The notes under the pieces were generated by a model. That model was given only the letters and a program-made list of their open reading frames with translations, had not been told where the DNA came from and made no database searches. From Vitellaria paradoxa (taxonomy: Eukaryota; Streptophyta; Magnoliopsida; Ericales; Sapotaceae): 64,000 nucleotides of DNA. The position numbers and the translations under genes are program-made. The stretch lies in assembly GCA_019916065.1 (NCBI GenBank), contig CM034243.1, positions 4,650,001 to 4,714,000 on the forward strand, written 5' to 3'. Below, in pieces: positions 23,761 through 34,804 of the stretch. Each line of letters begins with the position of its first letter. The first letter of the stretch is position 1.

Positions 23761-24600
23761 CAGTGACATTTAACAGTATAAGGAGTCATTATTTAGTTTT
23801 TTGCCCTTAGCAAACTCTCAACATTTATTCCTTATTTCTTGTTGATGTGATAAATTTTTAACATTTCAAAATAATATATTTATTATCAATAAATGCAATG
23901 ATCATTTTTTTTTTCTAAAATTCAAAATGTAATAATTATTTTTTTGAAATTCAAAATTCAAAATTTAAAATTTAATGTAACCCCTCTTACTTGCTGATGT
24001 GGTAGGGGGGCCACTTAGAAAAATTAATTTTTTTATTCATATAAGGATTGGTTTTTTTCATTCCCTAAATATTGGGAATCAAATATGTTATTGAGAATAA
24101 AATAAAAGAAATGGCATAAGAATAAAGATACTGTTGGGTGATGCTTTTTACTGATAATCTTATATTTAAGGACAGAGATTGGGATGTTGAAACTGCTGGC
24201 AATACTTTAACTCTAGAGTGAATTTTGGGAAGAAGAAGATGAAATTATATTTTTACCCTCACTTTAATGGCTATATATAAACAACTGGTGAAAGAAGAAC
24301 GATAAAGATTTAATTGTTACAATTGAAACGTGAGGAACTATGACACTGAGTATAAACTGTTAGAGTTATTTTTGTACTTTACTTTTTTTTGTATAAAAAG
24401 TTATTAATGTTGCTAAAAAGTTGTTAAAAATTACTAATTTTATTAAACACAGAAGGTTTCAATTACTAGATTGCCCGAAGTCGGAGATTTTTGAACAACC
24501 AAACGAGCCTTAGCAAAATGCACCGGGAGTAACAACTCAGATCAACTTGCTACGCCACGTAGCTATATCAGATTGGGTTCGGTTAGAGAATTAACCACCT
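23761..24600. other. Intergenic sequence upstream of BI-1-like gene 2
   Basis: AT-rich, with a degenerate MITE-like stretch at about 24372-24515 ending 'aaccaaacgagcctt'. No coding region is seen. Confidence 0.5.
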
Positions 24601-24790
24601 GGTTCAAAATATCTCTCTAGTTCCCGCCAGTCCCATTACTCTTTTCCCAAAATGCCCTAACTTCATTCAAAAAGTTCATGAACCAACATTGGAAGCTCGC
24701 ATAATTAAAAGCCAAAAGCCAGACAGGGGCAACTGTCATTTTCTCTCTCTAGAATAACGGACTAATATATATATACTTCGAGCTGCGCTC
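24600..24790 (+). promoter_or_regulatory. Promoter of BI-1-like gene 2
   Basis: The region is colinear with that of gene 3: 'gttagagaatta', 'tagttcccgccag', 'cttttcccaaaat.ccctaac', 'gcataattaaaagcc', 'gtcattttctctctctagaat', then the TATA sequence 'taatatatatata' at about 24762-24776. The start codon follows 130 bases downstream. Confidence 0.65.
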
Positions 24791-24906
24791 TCTTCTTTTC
24801 ATACTCACACTAAACCTTCAAGGTCCGTTCTCTTGTGATTCGATTCTCTGCTCTTCGTCTCGACTGCGATTCGCTTATCTGCTTTGTTCTCAACGTGATT
24901 GTCGCT

Positions 24907-27900
24907 ATGAGTCTGTTCTCTAGTATGAACTGGGGCTTCCAACCCCTCTTCGACTTCACACCGTTGCCGCGCTCGGTTCAGGTTTACGTCAGGCAGGTAA
25001 TCATCTGCTTTCTTCAAAGTCTGTTTGTTTGCCGAGGAAATGAAGCAAACAGTAAACGAAAGGGCAATTCTTGATATCAAGATTTTAAATTTGTCTCATA
25101 CATTCGAGCGAAAACTGTTTGACATGGAGATGAATATACGTGTAAATTTATTGTACGATTTGGTTGCCAAAAGAAGTAGGAAATAATGGAAGTTAAATAA
25201 CAATTGTGGAATTAATTGCACCTTGGTATAGTTTTCAATAAATGCATTTGAATGGACTCCTTGGTATTTCCAGGTGAGTTTCAATTTCCTGGTTTCATGC
25301 ATTAACCGACACTATTTGCTTTTAATCTTGAATGATATGCTTGTATTGCCTTTAATCCAAAATTTCTATTCTATTACCATGTATTTTTTTATTATTCTTT
25401 TAATACGTTGCAGTATGGATTCTTTTTTTTTTCTTTTTTTCATTTTTTACTTTAATGGTTGGTTTGTTAGCTAAATTTCCTTTTTTTTTTTTGTGCTATC
25501 AAATTTTTATTTCCACTTTACAGTTATATTTGAATCAAGAATTTGTCAAAAAAAAAAAGAAAAGAAAAAGAAAGAAAGAGAAAATAGAAGGATTCTCTTC
25601 TTTAAATTGTGATAGAAAATAGAAAAAAAAAAAGATTTGAAAAATTAGGAATATGTTTTATTATATTTTCAAATTTCCTCTCATTTTTTTTTCCTTCACT
25701 AAATTCTCACTCCAAAAATTTATTAAATTGGGAGCCATCTTTTCTTATAAGTTAATTGATAATTTCTTTGTGTTTTTAACCCAGGTTTGCTGTAGCTTGT
25801 TCCTTGCTTTGGTAGCTTCAAGTGTTGGAATCTATTTGCATTCCCTCTGGAACATTGGGGGTGTACTCACAACACTTGCATATGTTGGAACCATGGGGAG
25901 GCTTTATTGGATATCCGCTTTCCCCCAACCAACGGAGGTATATTTGGGACTCATTTATCATCTTAATTTTCCCCGGCAGATCTCTTCTTGTTGACTGCTA
26001 ACCGCGACAATTGAATTCATTACTTTTCTTAATAACCAGAGGATGAGGGTCCCTCTCTTGATGGTTGCTACACTGTTTTATGGGGCTTCTGCGTATGCTG
26101 GGCTTAAATTCTTCCTCGCCATTGGCCGACGGTAAACAATTTTGTGCTTGCTCATAAAAAATTTGGATAGTTCATTAAGTTTTTTATTTTTATTTTTTTA
26201 ACTTTATGTTGCGTCTTAATTAGGACAGCTTGATGGGTTTGAAACTTGATAAGATTCACTTTTATGTGCTTTGTACTTTGTAAGAAGTTATGGAGACTTA
26301 ATTCATATATAAATTCCGGCCGTTTGATCACTATATAATCCCTCCTTGCATCTAGAAATTCTTGCCTCTAGTTTTGAATATTTGAAGAATACCAAATAAA
26401 TTATTGCGTACCCTTCACATATCATTAATTTTGACTCCTGATTATTATCGTATGATTTGATGTGATTACCAAGTATCGGAGAGTAGTAATGTCATCAAAT
26501 CTTGAATACTTTTACTCTCTGCTATTTTATTTGGTGGCAGGCTTAAGTTTTCTTCTCATTTTTATTTTTTCTTTTTCCATTTTTGGTTCATTTGAGAACT
26601 GATATGCTACTGTTACGTGTTGCACATTTTTTTATTTAATTCTCTTTTTATTGCAATTTTTGTGGACGAAAGGAACCCAAAAATTAGAACTGCTTTTTCC
26701 ATAGTAACTTTAACTGGTATTGTTGTATTGGCCGCCAAAAAAAATTAAAATTGCAGCGGTATAGGCCTGCGTTGGCATAGATTTGTGGGAATGACATTTC
26801 CTGCATGGTCACAAGTCATAGATTACTTCTCAACATAATATCTTTCATAACCATTGAATATCATTGAGTATGGAATTAGATCTTCAATAGAAAATTTGAA
26901 ATATCATTGGGAAAATGATTATTCACAAGAAATTCCATTATATTGCGTAAGATAATATACTGGGTTCTTTGTCTTGTAGAATTAATGTTCGTTAACAAGT
27001 CGGATTTTTCTCAGAATATGGGGTAAGACTGAGTATATATTCTCCACTGACAGCCCTCTAAGTTTATTTGTGAGAAGTGGGTTTAAGAAATGTGCTTATT
27101 TGGGGTAGAGGGTTGTCCTCTTTGGTGTAATTAATACTTAAAGAGTTATTTTGGGGACAGAATTAGTTTCATGCGCCACCCCAGCCTAGCTAGTGCTTTT
27201 AAGACTTCCGAAAGGAAATATTTTCAACGCAAATTGGGAGATTTCAATAATTAGTGAGGACTAAATGTGGGCTGCATTATGAGTATTAGCTTATTACTAG
27301 TTGATCAAAATATGTACCATCCGCTAATAAGTTCATGCTAACTTGCTACAAGCTACAAGTCTGGCAAAGCACTGTGCTAGCTCATTTCGGTTTATTTTTC
27401 AGTCAGGATGATTGCAAATTTACTTTTGGGAAATTTCGGGATGGGCATTGTTGCCTAGAAAACTTTGATATATTTTTATTTTTTATTTTTTACTTTTCTT
27501 CAGCACCAGAAAGGATAGTAATCTGACGTACCCACCTTCCAGTATATAGAGTTTCAATTTTACTGTTTTCTTCGAGACCTATCTTACAAATATCAAAATT
27601 AAGATCATCCAAGAGTTGAAAGATATCTTTATTGCAGCTTTACCATCAGATTACTTTTTGGGGGTGCCATTAATTTTGGTCGCCTGTCAACATTAAACAA
27701 CATCTATCCAGTTCGCCTGTTTTTCTCTGGTACTCTCGCAATCTTGGTCTGTTCGAGCTTATCTTCAGCTATTTTTGGCACTTCCATGGTTGTCTTCGAG
27801 TTGGAGGTAATTAAACTGTCTAAAATGTGCTAGAATTTAAAGGTTAAAGTCTCTGCTAGATGTTTCCATGTTGGAAATTTCGCAAATTATGATTTCACTT

Positions 27901-28655
27901 ATAAATCAATAATGATTTTCTGGTGCGTCATTAACAAATTAATATTAAAGTTTCTTTTCGATGTGTCATTTTGGTCCGCATGGAAACGGAGACATTTTTG
28001 AATGTTTAGAAAGTATTTTAGAAATGTTTCAAAAAAAACACAAAAATATTAAAATATTTAAAATTGTTTATCTAAATATATAAAAGTTTAAATATAAAAT
28101 AATTAAGCAACTTATTTTAATTTCGATATATTATGTTGTTTTTTTAATTAGTTAATTTTTATTATATTTCAGTCGAAACATCACAATTATTATTTTCATA
28201 GTGTTTCAAAACCTTCATTGTTATTCTCATTGCAATCCATTCAGATATGTACATATACATATGTGTGTGTATATATATATATATATATATACACCAAACG
28301 GTAGCCTAGGAGAGAATAGATTCTTGAAACCCATTTTCCATTAATTGTTCTTCTGGCAGCTGTATATTGCGCTTCTACTGCATGCGGTGATATTCGTGAA
28401 GTATTGCAAGCGAATGATTAACCAAGCCCCCGATGGTATTGTAAACCATGCGCTGCATGCTTTCAACCTCCTCCTTCATATTTCTTTTATCGCCGGCCTC
28501 ATTGTCACTATGTTTGTAAGTGTATATATATATGTCTGAAGTTTCTTGCTTTTTCTTCAGTTTGCTCAATTTTATGCATAAACTAATTGGAGCATTACTG
28601 AGTGTGTGTATGTATGCTTATGGTGATGCAGGCAGCGAAAAAACACAAAACCTAA
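24907..28655 (+). CDS. Bax inhibitor-1-like membrane protein, tandem copy 2
   Basis: Six coding exons at 24907-24996, 25785-25937, 26040-26131, 27638-27806, 28360-28515 and 28632-28655 join in phase (0, 0, 2, 0, 0) into 227 residues. Exon 1 'NWGFQPLFDFTPLPRSVQVY' corresponds to the soluble N-terminus of BI-1. Exon 2 contains 'ALVASSVGIYLHSLWNIGG', nearly the plant BI-1 signature, then 'VLTTLAYVGTMGRLYW'. Exon 4 has 'SSAIFGTSMVVFELE'. Exon 5 'NHALHAFNLLLHISF' stands where BI-1 has 'VKHSLTLFTDF'. The family's two sensor aspartates are Tyr (FVKYCK) and Leu here. The tail is only 'AAKKHKT', a short remnant of the basic BI-1 C-terminus. Reading through the exon 5 donor would instead end '..FVSVYIYV'. 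Function is inferred from the family. Confidence 0.87.
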
Positions 28656-30180
28656 CCTGGAATCTGTAGCCTCCTTTCCTTCCCAGTGGATTTCCCAGAT
28701 ATGCTGCTTAATTCCTGAAACTAAAATCTGCAAAGGAGGAAGAGGAGGAGGAGATCTCCTCTACAATTTTATATACCATGTCAATAGAAACTCATGTGGA
28801 ATAATACATAACAATGCTTTTTTTTGGTGGTGCTTGAATTGAAGGCAAACTAATGTACTGCAAATTAAGCTCATTTTGTAATACCATTGTCATTGACAAC
28901 GGTAGACTACTATAGTACTGATCCATGCTGCCAGATATATTGTTCTTCTTGACGTCTTGTCACCCTTTTAAAAGTCATTTCAGCAGACGTGCTTTTAGCA
29001 CTTTGATTCGACTCTAATTCATCCTAAAATTGAAACATGTAATGTTGGATTTACCTTTTAAACATGAGCATGCTTGATGGCACTAAAAGATAACAAAATT
29101 TATTAAGTTTAACTAATTATTATATATTTTTTTAATTAAATTTCTTTACCTATCACTTTTATGTCATATCTTTCTATTTTTATAATACTTTTTTACCAAC
29201 TTTTTATCAACCAAACCTCCCCGTAACTAACCATTACTTTTATAATCTTTTTGCTTTTTTTTAAATGCACTGTAATTACTTACTATCTACTTAAATATCT
29301 TTAACTAGTCTTTATTTATCATTGGTAACAAAGTTTTCAATCATTTTATATTTATTTTAAATAAAATAAAACATTAATAAAAATTACACAGACAAAAAAC
29401 AACAACAACAATAAAAATAATAATAATAATAATAATGAAACACACAGTATGTGCCCAACTTCTATTTTTGTATAATAGTATATGTTAATATATATTATTA
29501 TTTGATTTAAGATATGTATAATTTTCATTTTTGATAATATTTTATACTATTATTTAATTTAAAATGTGTAGAATCTTTTTCAATAAATAGTGTATAAAAT
29601 TATTTTAATTTTATAAATAATTTTTATTTATAAAAGGAGTGCGGAATTTGCATTTAGAAAATTTTTATTTTTTAACGAAGATTAAAGTGATAAAAAATAT
29701 GCATCGTTAAATAGAGACAGAGATGAGGGCAAGAATGAAAAAAAAAATTTCTCTCTCCATACCCATTCAATTAACATTCTTAAAAATTAGGCAAATATAG
29801 GAGCAACTGCAAATTCTCTACTCATATAGAGACAGAGATGAGGGCAAGAATGAAAAAAAAAATTTCTCTCTTCATACCCATTCAATTAACATCCTTAAAA
29901 ATTAGGCAAACATAGGAGCAACCGCAAATTCTCTCCTCATATCCATTTATCCAAACAATTAACATCATCTCACAAAAAATAAGATAAAATGAGATAAAAT
30001 AAAATAAGTTGTGAGTTTGTAATTCGTACAGTAAAATAAAAAAATAAATAATTTTTAAATTTTTTTAATATTCTTTACCATTTTTTAAAATTTTTTATCA
30101 CAAAAAAAGGAACCTTATAAATGTTAAATAGGACTTGCTTAAAAAAAATAAATAAAATAAAGCACTTGCCACGTGAGTCT
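28656..30180. other. Intergenic between BI-1-like genes 2 and 3
   Basis: The start is the probable 3'UTR of gene 2. Later features are a (TAA)n run near 29416-29436, a 115-bp tandem duplication at 29712-29941, and a 'gtgagtttgtaattcgtacagt' dispersed repeat at about 29975-30110. No gene is seen. Confidence 0.6.
29712..29941. repeat. Direct tandem duplication, 115-bp unit
   Basis: Two head-to-tail copies, 29712-29826 and 29827-29941, begin 'tagagacagagatgagggca' and differ at only a few positions. The duplication therefore looks recent. Confidence 0.9.
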
Positions 30181-30185
30181 CTCAT

Positions 30186-30390
30186 TTTCGTGGGTTAGAG
30201 AATCAACGAACTGGTTCGAACTATCTCTATAGCCCGTACAGAGATTCACTATCTCTTTTCCCAAAATACCCCTAACTTCCTTCCAAAAGTTCATGAACCC
30301 CAGGGTGGAATTTCGCGTAATTAAAAGCCGAAAGCCAGTAAGGGGTACATCTCATTTTATCGCTCTAGAATGGTAGACTATATATAGTGT
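30186..30390 (+). promoter_or_regulatory. Promoter of BI-1-like gene 3
   Basis: It shares with gene 2 the series 'gttagagaatcaacgaactggttc', 'cttttcccaaaatacccctaa', 'cgcgtaattaaaagccgaaa', 'tctcatttt..ctctagaat', and a TATA box 'gactatatatag' at about 30376-30387. The 5'UTR is pyrimidine-rich. Confidence 0.7.
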
Positions 30391-30496
30391 CAGACTGCTT
30401 TCTTCATCACCATCTTCTTCTTCTCATTCTCACTCTGAAACTTCAGGGGCCGGCGGTCCCTTCTCCTGTGATTCGATTCTCTGCTTTGTTCTCAAC

Positions 30497-33400
30497 ATGA
30501 TTGTCGCTATGAATGTGTTCTTTAATATGAATTGGAACATCCAAACCCTCTTCAACTTCACGCCGATGCCGCGCTTGGTTCAGGTCTACCTCAAGCAGGT
30601 AATCATTTGCTAGCTTCAAAGTCAGTTTGTTTCCCGAGAAAATGAATCAAACAATAAACGAACGTGGAATTCTTCGATCGCAAGATTCTAAAATTGTCTC
30701 ATACATTCGAAGGAAGATCTGTTTGATATGGAGATGCATATACATGTGTATATATATTGTTTGATTTGTTTGCCAAGAAAATGTAGGAAATAAGAAAGTG
30801 AAATTAAACAATATTGAGAATGGTTTGTGGTGTCTCCTCATTAACCCGAGTTTGACATCCGATGTGTCCTCCTCCCACTTACCAATAAAAAAAAAAGAAA
30901 TTAAACAATACTACAACGATTAGATACTAATTGTTGACTTGATTACATTTTGGTATAGTTCTTGATAAATGCATTTGAATTGACTCTTATTGTTATGATA
31001 CTGAGTAGATTGTAGCTTTTGAATGGACTCTTGTTGTTATGCCTCGTTAGGGTTGTTTTTAGGGTTTTATAGCACTATTTTGCTTTTAATTTTGAATAAT
31101 ATGCTATGTACGGATTCTTGATCTTCAGAACTTGAGTTCAATTCTTGCCCTTAAGTTTTCCATTAAAAGAGTTTAAAGGGATTTTCACTTATTTGATACA
31201 TCATACATTGTTCTTGAATTATGCAATCTTGTTTTTTGCTTCTTGGATTTAGTTTTGTGGTGTTATGACATATTTTTTAATAAATGCTTTTGAGTTGACT
31301 CTTGTTCTTAAACTTCATTTTCTTGACTTTAATCCAGAAATTTCTGATGTACTAACATGTATTTTATTATTATTATTTCAATTTATTGCAGTTTGGACCC
31401 TATCTTTCTCTCTACCCTCCCCCCCATTTTTTACTTTTAATGTTTGGCTTGTTCTGTTATATTTCCTTCTTCTTTTGTGATATTGAATTTTGCTTTCTAC
31501 GTTATATGTGAGCCTTCTTTTCTTTTAAGTTAATATATTGATAATTTCTTTGTGTTTTTAAGCCAGTTTGCTTTACCTTGTTCCTTGCTCCGGTAGCTTC
31601 AAGTGTTGGAGTCTACTTGCATTTCCTCTGGAGCACTGGGGGCGTACTCACAACGCTTGGATTTTTTGGAATCATGGGGAGGCTTTATTGGATCTCCTTT
31701 ATACCCCAAACGACGGAGGTACTTTTGGAACTCATTTATCATCTTGTTTTTCCTTTGCGGATCTCTTTTTGTTGCCACTGCTAACCGTGATGGTCAATTC
31801 ATTACGTTTCTTATTAACCAGAGGATGTGGGTCCTTCTCTTGATGGTTGCTACACTGTTTTTTGGAGCTTCTGCGTGTGCTTGGCTTAAATTCTTCCTCA
31901 TATTTGGCCGACGGTAAGCAATTTAGTGCTTCCTAGTCTTAAATTTTGGATATCTGTTGTAGTTTTGATTTCTAAAATTTTGGATAGGTTTGAATCTTGA
32001 CAATAGTCACTTCCATGTGCTTGTAGGTCGTAGCAAGGTATGGAGACTCCTCCCATTTTGTAATTAATTCTAGGATTGAACTAGTTGGGAGATCTTATTT
32101 TGTTACTAATTTCTTGGGTATACGGAGAAATGTCCCTAAGATGATGTAAATACCCTCTCATTAATCTAAGTTACACTTAATTGCCCAAATAACAAAAAAT
32201 CTAACTCCTAATTATCATCATATAGTTTCATGGAGTCACCAATTATCGAAAAGTAGTAATATCATCAACTCTTAAGTACTTCTACTGCATAAAAGAATCC
32301 AATTTTATCTGGTGGCAATCTAAAAGTTTTCATCTCAGTTATAGTTTTTTTTTCCCCCCTCCCTTTTTGGTTAGTTTGAAAGTTGTTGTGCTTTGTACAA
32401 TACGAGGCCTTTTGCACTGGGCCCCACCCCACTCCCCCACCACCTTTTGTTTTTCTAAAACAATTGTGTGTTGTACATTATTTTGGTTCAATTTTCTTTA
32501 TTTTCTATCTATCTTTCTTTCTTTTTTTCCCTATTACTGTGGACGACAGGAACACAAAAGCAAGAACTGCTTTTTTAACTTTAACTGGCAATGTTGTGTT
32601 GGCCACATCAAAAATTTAAATTCTAGCATTGTAGGCCTGCTTTGATATAGATTTGGGGGAAATGGCATTTCATGCCTAAAGGTCAAAGATTACTTCGATC
32701 TCAACATATATAGTATCTTTCCTATTCATTGAATATCATAAGTATGGAATCAGCACTTCAATAGAAAATTTTGAAATATAAGTCATTGGGAAAAAATATT
32801 ATTTACAAGCAATTCCATCATATTGCATAATATAATATAGTTTGCTAAGTAGTGTATATACCTCTTTGTTAGTAATTATATATTACTGGGTTCTTTGTCT
32901 GGTAGAGTTAATTTCCCTTACCCAAGCAGGTAATGTGGTGTAAGGCTGAGGATATGTTCTTCACTGACAGCCCTCTAAGCTTTTTTGTGAGCAGTGGGTT
33001 TAAGAAATGTGTTCGCATGGTGTAGCTAATATTTTAGAAGTCTTTGCGGGGACATAATTAGTTTCATATGCCACCCCAGCTTGCTGTTTTTAAGACTTCC
33101 AAAAGAAAGTACTTTCCCCCAAATTGAGGGATTTCAACAAGGACAAAATGTAGGATGCATTCTGAATATTAGTTTATTACTAGTTGACTATAGAATGCAC
33201 CATCCGCTAATCAATACTTGGTAATTTCTTCAACCTAGAAGTCTGGCAAAACAATGTGCAGCTTATTTCAATTTACTGTTCAATCAGGATGATTGCAAAT
33301 TTACTTTTGAGAAATTTCTGGATGAGCATTGTTTCCTGGAAAACTTGATACATTATTTTATTTTATTTTATTTTTAACTTCAATACCAGAAAAGGATAAT

Positions 33401-34514
33401 AATCTATATGTGTACCTTCCAGTATTTAGAGTACTAAATTTTTAATGATTTATTTGAGACCAATCTCATAAATATCAAAATCAAGATTGTCCATTATCTG
33501 AAATATACTTTTTTATTGCAGCCCTACCAGCAAATTGCTTTTGGGGGGTGCCATTGCTTATGGTTGCATGTCAACAGCAAACTACAATTACTTGGGTGGC
33601 TTGCTTTTCTCTAGTCTCGCAATCCTGATCTGTTCCGACTTCTCTACGACTATTTTTGGTAGTTCCATGGCTGGCTTTGAGTTCGAGGTAAACTGTCTAG
33701 AATGTGCTAGTCTTCTAGAATTTAGTTCCAGTGCCTTCAAAGACTATGCATAGGTTGAAGTTGGAAATTTTGCAAATCCTAATCTCATTTTTATGGTAAT
33801 AATTATATTCCAGTGTGCCAAATATAGATTAAGATCCTCTCTATGCTATTGTCAAAAATAAAAAGTTGTTATGCAACTAGGATGTGTTGGTCCTACTGGC
33901 AATTGTAGTCTGCACTTCATGAAACCGTCGCTATCAACCACTATAATCAGCTCGCCTCCACCACCTTGTGTGCTCCCTTTTTTTTTTTTTTTTAATTTCG
34001 TTACTAATATCAAAATTAAAATAATAGTTGAATTTTACATTCTAACACTACTTATTTTTGATAACCAAACAGAGAATGAATAATCATTCTAATTGCATTC
34101 TCACATTCGTTCCATTTCTACCTATTCTGTACGTATCCTCCCATCAATTGTTGTCATGTAATTTGCTTGGTCCTTCTGGCAGCTGTATTTTTCGCTTTTG
34201 CTGTTTGTGGTATTCTTCGTAAGGGATTCCCAGCTAATGATTGAGGAAGCACTAATTGGTATTCGTGCACATGCGGCGCATGCTTTCAGCCTCTTCCTTC
34301 ATGTTGCTTTTATCACTTGCATTCTTGTCACTCTGTTTGTGAGTATACATATACCTGAGGTTTCTTGTTTTTTCTTCGCCTTCTGCTTAATTTTATGCGA
34401 GGAGTAATTAGTTGGAGCAGTACTGACTATACATGTAGGTCTGTGTGTGTGTTCTTTTTGGTGATGCAGTGGAAGAACACAACACCTCACCTGGCTGTAG
34501 CCTACTTACTCTAG
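30497..34514 (+). CDS. Bax inhibitor-1-like membrane protein, tandem copy 3
   Basis: Six coding exons at 30497-30598, 31563-31718, 31822-31913, 33522-33687, 34183-34338 and 34470-34514 give 238 residues. A second in-frame Met at codon 5 (30509) corresponds to the start used in copy 2. Exon 2 holds 'VASSVGVYLHFLWSTGG'. Exon 4 holds 'YNYLGGLLFSSLAIL' and 'TTIFGSSMAGFEFE', the closest of the three to plant BI-1. Exon 5 keeps the first family aspartate (FVRDSQ) but has 'HAFSLFLHVAF' in place of the 'LFTDF' aspartate. Exon 2 must use the acceptor TTTTAAG at 31560-31562: the position used in copy 2 (31566) would shift the frame. The tail 'WKNTTPHLAVAYLL' has lost the basic character of BI-1. Function is inferred from the family. 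Confidence 0.85.
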
Positions 34515-34590
34515 TGCATTTACCAGATTTGGTGCTTAATCCCTCAAATTAAAATCTGCAGAGATGTTCTTTACTCTCTCTCTCTCTCTT
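34515..34590 (+). other. Likely 3'UTR of BI-1-like gene 3
   Basis: Directly follows the stop codon and includes a (CT)n tract at 34573-34590. It aligns loosely with the 3' flank of copy 2 ('aaatctgca' is shared). No polyadenylation site was fixed. Confidence 0.4.
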
Positions 34591-34596
34591 AACTAA

Positions 34597-34804
34597 TACT
34601 ACATTTGCACATTCTCTCTTACACCCTCCTTACACTTCACTGGTTATGATGGGTTATGGTCAGTGTATTCTGTTCAAAATCATCACAGCCGTTGAATGTC
34701 ACTTTTTACGTACGACTGTGATGATTTTCAATTAGACTATACTGATCATGACCCATTATAACTAGTGGAGTGTAAAAGAGAGGGTGTAAGCGTAGCATTA
34801 CTAC
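34597..34804. mobile_element. Foldback MITE, about 208 bp with about 95-bp arms
   Basis: The left arm ('cattctctcttacaccctcc', then 'ggttatgatgggttatggtc') is the inverse of the right arm ('gatcatgacccattataact', then 'gtaaaagagagggtgtaag'). The inner parts 'aaaatcatcacag' and 'ctgtgatgatttt' also pair, as do 'gtcactttttacgtac' and its surroundings. This is a near-continuous hairpin that would form a long stem if transcribed with gene 3. Confidence 0.75.
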
